This document shows positions 28,295 through 32,121 of a stretch of DNA of 32,121 bases, piece by piece; position 1 is the first letter of the stretch, and each line of letters opens with the position of its first letter. Source of the stretch: an uncultured Prevotella sp. (GTDB lineage: Bacteria > Bacteroidota > Bacteroidia > Bacteroidales > Bacteroidaceae); assembly GCA_902798285.1 (NCBI GenBank), contig CADBVZ010000031.1:1-32121 (forward strand), written 5' to 3'. A program made the position numbers and the translations under genes. The notes under the pieces were generated by a model. The model was given only the letters and a program-made list of their open reading frames with translations, was not told the DNA's origin and searched no databases.

Positions 28295-28386
28295 CGCACA
28301 AACAGGCCTCGGTGACTAATTATCCCCCCCGCCGAAAAGTAAGCACTTTCAGCGTAAATCTCCTTCACGCTTTGAGGGGCAAAAAT

Positions 28387-28416
28387 AAAGGCATCCAATT
28401 ACGGATGCCTCTTTTT
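28387..28416 (+). terminator. Terminator after the DUF2442 cassette
   Basis: AGGCATCC at 28389-28396 and GGATGCCT at 28403-28410 form an 8-base-pair stem with loop AATTAC, followed by CTTTTTAT. It may originally have served mscS. Confidence 0.9.
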
Positions 28417-28430
28417 ATGGGTAGTGTCGA

Positions 28431-28529
28431 TCATCTACCCTCGCAAAATCGAGACCTTGAACTTCGTTCGAGCTTGCTCAGGCTCGGTAGATTGAGCGAG
28501 CTCATCTACCCTCGCAAAATCGCAACCTT
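28431..28529. repeat. Duplicated 3' end of the M15 peptidase gene with a hairpin insert
   Basis: 28431-28458 and 28502-28529 match at 26 of 28 positions, starting TCATCTACCCTCGC. The second copy is the real end of the M15 gene (last seven codons and stop); the first lies outside it. The 43 bases between contain GAAC-TTC-GTTC and GAGC-TT-GCTC hairpins like those of the two-hairpin element. Confidence 0.8.
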
Positions 28530-29060
28530 TCTGCGATTATCCTTCGGACGGACGGCGAAGTGAATCCAATAATGACGCTTGGCATTTCGTTCGATGAAGA
28601 GCTCATCGAAATCGCGCTTGGTGCCGTCGGCTATATCCAGAAGGATGTTGGCATAGCGAAGCGCTTGCTCTACTCCGATGCATCGGATATCCACGGCGCA
28701 ACCCGTTAAGTGATTGCTACTAGGCGATCCACCCGCCAATTTATTCACTTCTGGAGAACGATAACCTGAGGTAATGATAATGGGCGCCTCATGTCTGACA
28801 GGGGACAGGTTCCTGTCAGATACACTCTGCGCTTCCGGGCTGACAGGAACCTGTCCACCGTCAGACCCCACCTCTTCATACAGCACATTATTGCTGTACC
28901 TCAGATCTTCCAACCAATTCTCACAGATATTCTTCAGGTTCTCAATGGCCACGCGGTTGGGGATGTTTCCATCCTTAGTTTTGTGGCTTGTCTTACATAC
29001 CTCCCCGAGCGTAAAGTGCTCGGAGAGGCGAATGTCCTTATTAATTTCTACGTTGTTCAT
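28506..29060 (-). CDS. M15-family zinc D-Ala-D-Ala carboxypeptidase/endolysin-like peptidase
   Basis: Cleaves peptidoglycan cross-link peptides; this small M15 group is typical of prophages and mobile islands. The 184-residue protein has LSEHFTLGEVCKTS at the N terminus and the zinc motifs SNHLTGCAVDI (His117, Asp124) and HYWIHFA (His167), with TSGYRSPEVNKL just before. There is no signal peptide. About 25 residues (65-90: SDGGQVPVSPEAQ and on) interrupt the normal link between the N-terminal helix and the strand APIIITSGYRS, and this DNA is a REP-like palindrome. The frame and all zinc ligands survive. No promoter is recognised upstream; an 8-base GTGAATTT repeat (29077-29097) precedes it. 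Confidence 0.88.
   Translation of the reverse strand: MNNVEINKDIRLSEHFTLGEVCKTSHKTKDGNIPNRVAIENLKNICENWLEDLRYSNNVLYEEVGSDGGQVPVSPEAQSVSDRNLSPVRHEAPIIITSGYRSPEVNKLAGGSPSSNHLTGCAVDIRCIGVEQALRYANILLDIADGTKRDFDELFIERNAKRHYWIHFAVRPKDNRRKVAILRG
28803..28856. repeat. REP-like palindrome inserted in frame in the M15 gene
   Basis: GGACAGGTTCCTGTCAG at 28803-28819 and CTGACAGGAACCTGTCC at 28840-28856 are perfect 17-base inverted repeats around 20 bases. The arms are themselves partly palindromic (ACAGG/CCTGT). Confidence 0.92.
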
Positions 29061-29093
29061 TTAAAAAACGGGTTTTGTGAATTTGTGAATTTG

Positions 29094-29217
29094 TGAAGTT
29101 CGCGATTAAGCGAGAACAGAGCTAAGCTTGCTTAAGCTATGTCGAGCATGAGCGAACTCGATGCGAAGCATCAATCGCGAAGCATCAATCGCGAAGCATC
29201 AATCGCGAAGCATCAAT
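29094..29217. repeat. Two-hairpin repeat element, copy B, with a 14-base tandem repeat
   Basis: The element has ATTAAGCGAGAACAGA, then hairpin 1 TAAGC-TT-GCTTA within AGCT arms, TGTCGAGC, and hairpin 2 GATGC-GAA-GCATC. It runs directly into GAAGCATCAATCGC repeated at 29165, 29179, 29193 and (partly) 29207. Compared with copy A at 2850-2922 the loops and spacers match while stem bases differ on both sides. Confidence 0.75.
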
Positions 29218-29221
29218 TTCA

Positions 29222-30283
29222 TCAAATATTCAGCATCTGTACTACCTTTTTATATTTACCAGCATTATCACCTTCCAGAATTCTCTTGACATATTCTTCG
29301 CTTTCAAGGCGCTTCAATTTCATCGAGACTGAAGAAGCATTGTTATAGCCGAAGCACTTCATGATATCCTCACGCGTAAAGACTTCAGGCAGGCGATTAT
29401 ACCCATCTACCGACCTCTGATGATGCCGCTTTCCAGATAAATGGACGTTGTTATTCAGATCGTCGAAGTACTTTTCAGCCAGAGCTCCGAAGAAGTGCTG
29501 CTGCGTGGCATACTGAATACGTGCGATCAGCTCGCAGAGCTTCCAGTCCGTATCATCCACCTCATAAGTACCTTCCCAGTAGTTACCCTCCTGATGCATG
29601 CTGCTCCAGTGGCGCATGTCTATGAAAGGCGCTGAGTAGTTCAGAGCATGATAAGGCACACGCTTCAGCATCAGCTCGTTAGCTTCAGAGTCATCCTCAC
29701 GACAGTCATCCATGCGGTTCTTGGTCCATTCGTACAGATGTTTTACCAACGGCCAGAATGGCAGTTCACCAGCACGCTTGTCCAGCTTGTAAGCCCAGTC
29801 CTTCATGCGCTCAATGCGCTCCCAATCTATCTGCGTCTGCTCCTCAAACTCAATCATCTCGTAATTGGTCTTAGGCATCGGAATCACAGCCAGACGGGTA
29901 GAAAGACCTGTACCGAAGTTGCGCTCGTTCACCTTTTTCTCCAGGGCATAATGTGTACCTGTAAAGGCATAGTTCCACATCACGGGGAATTCATCCACGG
30001 GCGAATCAGAGTTCTGGTACATCTGACCATCCTTCTCATTATGGAATGCTTTCAGTTCCATGGCCTGTTTGTTGATCCAAGAGCCACCACCCTGAAGCGT
30101 GATGGAATTATCCAACTCAGTGTCGAAAGTAAACATGTGCAACTGCATTTCCTTGCCATCCACGATTTCCTTCGCATTGATCATATCCTCAATCAGCTGA
30201 CCGTTAGAAGTTCGCGCAGGGTGGATTCGGATAATGCTTTGTGGCTTCTCCTTACCCTCCTTGTTGGCGGCCTTCTTCTTCAT
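29222..30283 (-). CDS. C-terminal part of a BT4734/DUF3987-type protein (split gene)
   Basis: A 353-residue open frame that continues the DUF3987-like helicase region begun by the gene at 30252. The opening MKKKAANKEGKEKPQ is a charged linker. The HMFTFDTELDNSI segment looks like a Walker B-containing strand, followed by PVMWNYAFTGT and RLAVIPMP, and then a winged-helix-like C-terminal region (VFTREDIMKCFGYNNASSVSMKLKRLE). The frame overlaps the upstream frame by 32 bases. Removing one C from the five-C run on the coding strand (30285-30289) joins them as VLIAPMKKK, so this is probably one gene broken by a single base, giving about 867 residues in all. Independent translation from ATG 30283 is also possible. 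Confidence 0.75.
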   Translation of the reverse strand: MKKKAANKEGKEKPQSIIRIHPARTSNGQLIEDMINAKEIVDGKEMQLHMFTFDTELDNSITLQGGGSWINKQAMELKAFHNEKDGQMYQNSDSPVDEFPVMWNYAFTGTHYALEKKVNERNFGTGLSTRLAVIPMPKTNYEMIEFEEQTQIDWERIERMKDWAYKLDKRAGELPFWPLVKHLYEWTKNRMDDCREDDSEANELMLKRVPYHALNYSAPFIDMRHWSSMHQEGNYWEGTYEVDDTDWKLCELIARIQYATQQHFFGALAEKYFDDLNNNVHLSGKRHHQRSVDGYNRLPEVFTREDIMKCFGYNNASSVSMKLKRLESEEYVKRILEGDNAGKYKKVVQMLNI

Positions 30284-31826
30284 AGGGGGCTATGAGCACG
30301 TCGCAGATGTCGCCAGCCATTGATTTGTTAGAGGCCGGATTACCGATTACGAATAGCGCACAGTTTAGTCTGCGCTCCTGCTGCGGACGATGGTAGAACC
30401 TGTACCAGCATCGTGTCATCAGCGTCATCAATACACCGCCTGCTACAAACAGGGCTGCAGGATACTGGGTTCGTTTCAAGCCCTTACAGATGTCCCTGAG
30501 CATGGGGAATTCATCGAACATCGATTCGATCTCTGCGCCCCATCCTTCAAGCATTGCTCTAATATCAGAGTTGCTCCGTACCCCTCCATCATGGTTTCCA
30601 TGTATAATCTCTTGATACGATCTGTCGGTAGCCGTTTGTATTGCTTTAAGCATGGACTTGCTAGGTAGCGAGCTTGCATATTTCTTCTCTTTTTCAGCAA
30701 CGCAGCCCGCTGCCGACTCAACCGTCTGCGCAACATCCTCACCTCTTTCGTCGATGATTTCTTGCACCCAGGGTTGTGCTTCAACGATGCTTTGAACTCT
30801 TTCCTTGTCTCCGTCGAGCATAAGCAGGAGGTCCGTGGCAAGTTTAAGCGACTCTGTATGGCGGTTACTATCATCTCTGCAGGGCAGTTTCTCGCCATAT
30901 CTGGCGTCAATGATATTTTGTAAGTCATATCCTCTCCATTTAGTTATTTGGCACGAATTACACGAATTATCACGAATTATTTTTTTATCTTCGCGTAAAT
31001 TCGCGAAATTCGTGCCTGACTTCTCTTTCTCTGGTTCAGCACCAAACTTATGAAATAATGGTTGAGTTCTCTTCTGACGGTACTCAGGTGTAAACCTTTT
31101 GTCAAATTCTTCATCATAATAATTAAATAAAAGTTCTTCGTTAATGTAGAGTATATCCTCTTCTTTGGGAGCGAAGCTATTTCTTGTAGCATCGATGCAA
31201 CTATCATCAGCCTTATAGTCTCCAAGCGCTTGGGCAAACTCAATCTGGTTGTCCGCCAGGTTACCTACGTTGACGTCAGCTGTAAAGACAATTCGTATAC
31301 CTTCCTTACTACTAGTTATGTGTACCAGACCCGTACGATCCAACAGTTCCTTCTTAGCCCTCAGCTGATACCAAATCTGCATGGGATTCTCCACATGGTC
31401 AATATCCAGCATTACCAGTCCGTTCAGATGACAGTCAGCCAGTCGGCGATGGCAGAACTTACCACCCTTGGCTGTTTCCGTGGCATCGAATTCTCGGCAT
31501 GAAAAGATAAAGGCAGGCAGATTCTCTTTCACATCCTGAGCAAAGGCCAGCAGGCGTTCGGCATCATTCTTCTTAAAGAAAGCCTCGCGTACTTTTTCAC
31601 GCTTCAGGTTCTGCTTCTTTAGCAGAAACTTCTGATATTCCGCGTTATTAAGCCATGTCTGCAGAGCAGCTACACCCTGAGTCTTCGAAGCATCCACGGC
31701 AGCCAGAACGGCCCTGCGGGCATCCACGCGCCATGCGGTAGTCGCTTTTCTAACTTGCTCCCAGAACTCTTCCCTTTTGCAGGGAAGAGCCTGAGAAAAA
31801 TGCGTATTCTCTTGAAATGTTATCAT
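30252..31826 (-). CDS. BT4734-like primase/helicase N-terminal part (split gene)
   Basis: A 524-residue frame. The N-terminal half contains the BT4734-like (VirE N-terminal) domain, with FSCREFDATETAKGGKF, LNGLVMLDIDHV and VHITSSKEGIRIVF, a primase-polymerase-like fold. The middle (HTESLKLATDLLLMLDGDKE) is a linker region. The DUF3987-like part begins near 410 and reaches a P-loop-like GNPASNKS at residues 495-502 before the frame ends. Such proteins accompany M15/amidase genes in Bacteroidales islands, but their exact activity is not established. A CACGAATT inverted repeat is inserted in frame at about residues 271-292. The ATG at 31826 is 3 bases after the preceding gene's stop. Confidence 0.8.
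   Translation of the reverse strand: MITFQENTHFSQALPCKREEFWEQVRKATTAWRVDARRAVLAAVDASKTQGVAALQTWLNNAEYQKFLLKKQNLKREKVREAFFKKNDAERLLAFAQDVKENLPAFIFSCREFDATETAKGGKFCHRRLADCHLNGLVMLDIDHVENPMQIWYQLRAKKELLDRTGLVHITSSKEGIRIVFTADVNVGNLADNQIEFAQALGDYKADDSCIDATRNSFAPKEEDILYINEELLFNYYDEEFDKRFTPEYRQKRTQPLFHKFGAEPEKEKSGTNFANLREDKKIIRDNSCNSCQITKWRGYDLQNIIDARYGEKLPCRDDSNRHTESLKLATDLLLMLDGDKERVQSIVEAQPWVQEIIDERGEDVAQTVESAAGCVAEKEKKYASSLPSKSMLKAIQTATDRSYQEIIHGNHDGGVRSNSDIRAMLEGWGAEIESMFDEFPMLRDICKGLKRTQYPAALFVAGGVLMTLMTRCWYRFYHRPQQERRLNCALFVIGNPASNKSMAGDICDVLIAPYEEEGRQQGG
30950..31016. repeat. CACGAATT-family inverted repeat inside the BT4734-like gene
   Basis: The left arm begins GGCACGAATTACACGAATT (30950-30968) and the right arm ends CGCGAAATTCGTGCC (31002-31016). 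They are imperfect reverse complements around a T-rich centre. Layout matches the CACGGATT inverted repeat at 8907-9006. The reading frame is open across it. Confidence 0.85.
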
Positions 31827-31829
31827 CGG

Positions 31830-32121
31830 CTACAGGGTTTGAATGTCGGTAATATAGAACGAATTCTCATGACGCTGCTGGTGGTTCTGGTCCTCCCAGG
31901 TGCGATGCTTCCAGAAACCCTTCACCACGTAAGGCACTTGCTTCGAGAACTGCGTGTCACGATTTTTCGATGCATAATCGCCTGTGATTTCTCCATAGAT
32001 TGTGTCGCCACCATGCTTCAGTGTAATGCCTCGGCTCTTAAAATACTCACTTGTACCATCCTGTCGCTGATACTGGCGCTCAGAGTATGCGCCCACCTCC
32101 TGAATCATTACTAATGCTTCC
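31830..32121 (-). CDS. Partial small protein, open to the window edge
   Basis: The frame reads from the edge to TAG at 31830. An ATG at 32108 would give 92 residues, but the frame stays open upstream (EALV before the Met), so the true start may lie outside the window. I do not recognise the family with confidence. It is polar and beta-rich, with KHGGDTIYGEITGDYA, QVPYVVKGFWKHRTWED and a closing NSFYITDIQTL, a pattern that could be an OB-fold nucleic-acid-binding protein. It ends 3 bases before the BT4734-like gene and is surely cotranscribed with it, which fits a DNA-binding accessory role. Confidence 0.6.
   Translation of the reverse strand, partial: EALVMIQEVGAYSERQYQRQDGTSEYFKSRGITLKHGGDTIYGEITGDYASKNRDTQFSKQVPYVVKGFWKHRTWEDQNHQQRHENSFYITDIQTL

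Larger units (their letters stand above)
27787..28343. repeat. 22-base perfect direct repeat bracketing the DUF2442 gene
   Basis: Positions 27787-27808 and 28322-28343 are identical (AT, seven C, then GCCGAAAAGTAAG). The first copy is the mscS 3' end including its stop codon; the second follows the DUF2442 stop. The 513 bases between contain an untranslated stretch, a promoter and the DUF2442 gene. A terminator follows the second copy. Confidence 0.92.

Noticed and set aside
29165-29217. CRISPR array
   Set aside because: The 14-base units are directly adjacent with no spacers and no cas genes are nearby.

Overview
The window is chromosomal DNA from a member of the Bacteroidales, most likely the Prevotella/Segatella group. 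Transcription signals are of the Bacteroidetes sigma-70 type: a TAnnTTTG -7 box, often with a TTTG or TTG -33 box 19-20 bases upstream. Several protein families also point there: a Bacteroidetes-type omega subunit next to bamD and a DUF4293 gene, a Porin_10-like barrel, a DUF4468 protein, a free type IX secretion tail domain, and a BT4734/DUF3987 gene with an M15 peptidase. The genus is inferred from gene content and style, not from a marker gene.

Layout. 1-300 has no clear gene. 301-2849: L-asparaginase and glucuronate isomerase, divergent. 2957-4582: menA and an HD-domain hydrolase, diverging from a nearly symmetric promoter. 4572-8856, leftward: a pseudouridine synthase coupled to a 51-residue membrane protein, a large porin-like protein, and a DUF4468 protein coupled to a 57-residue membrane protein. 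9013-11049: uvrB. 11189-12857: bamD, rpoZ and a DUF4293 gene. 12960-15686: valS. 15797-18298: mazG, a lipoprotein and rnz. 18386-20112: a four-gene set of a stand-alone type IX tail-domain protein, an ECF sigma factor, a probable one-pass anti-sigma protein and a Spy/CpxP-like periplasmic protein. 20122-20772: nth, leftward. 20901-23999: a secreted GH2 beta-galactosidase. 24523-27807: a small secreted protein and a large MscS-type channel. 28022-32121: an accessory end with a DUF2442 gene, an M15 peptidase, a split BT4734/DUF3987 gene and an edge-truncated gene.

Function. Most of the window is housekeeping: translation and tRNA processing (valS, rnz, pseudouridine synthase), DNA repair (uvrB, nth), nucleotide clean-up (mazG), menaquinone synthesis (menA) and outer-membrane assembly (bamD). 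Sugar use is represented by uxaC and the beta-galactosidase. The 18386-20112 set looks like an envelope-sensing regulon. The accessory end resembles the primase/helicase-like plus amidase modules found in Bacteroidales genomic islands.

The most unusual feature is the number of short repeats, many of them sitting inside or at the ends of genes. There are in-frame repeat insertions in the beta-galactosidase, the M15 peptidase and the BT4734-like gene, and two signal peptides encoded by short tandem repeats. A 22-base perfect direct repeat brackets the DUF2442 gene, and a small two-hairpin element keeps its loops while its stems change in a compensatory way.
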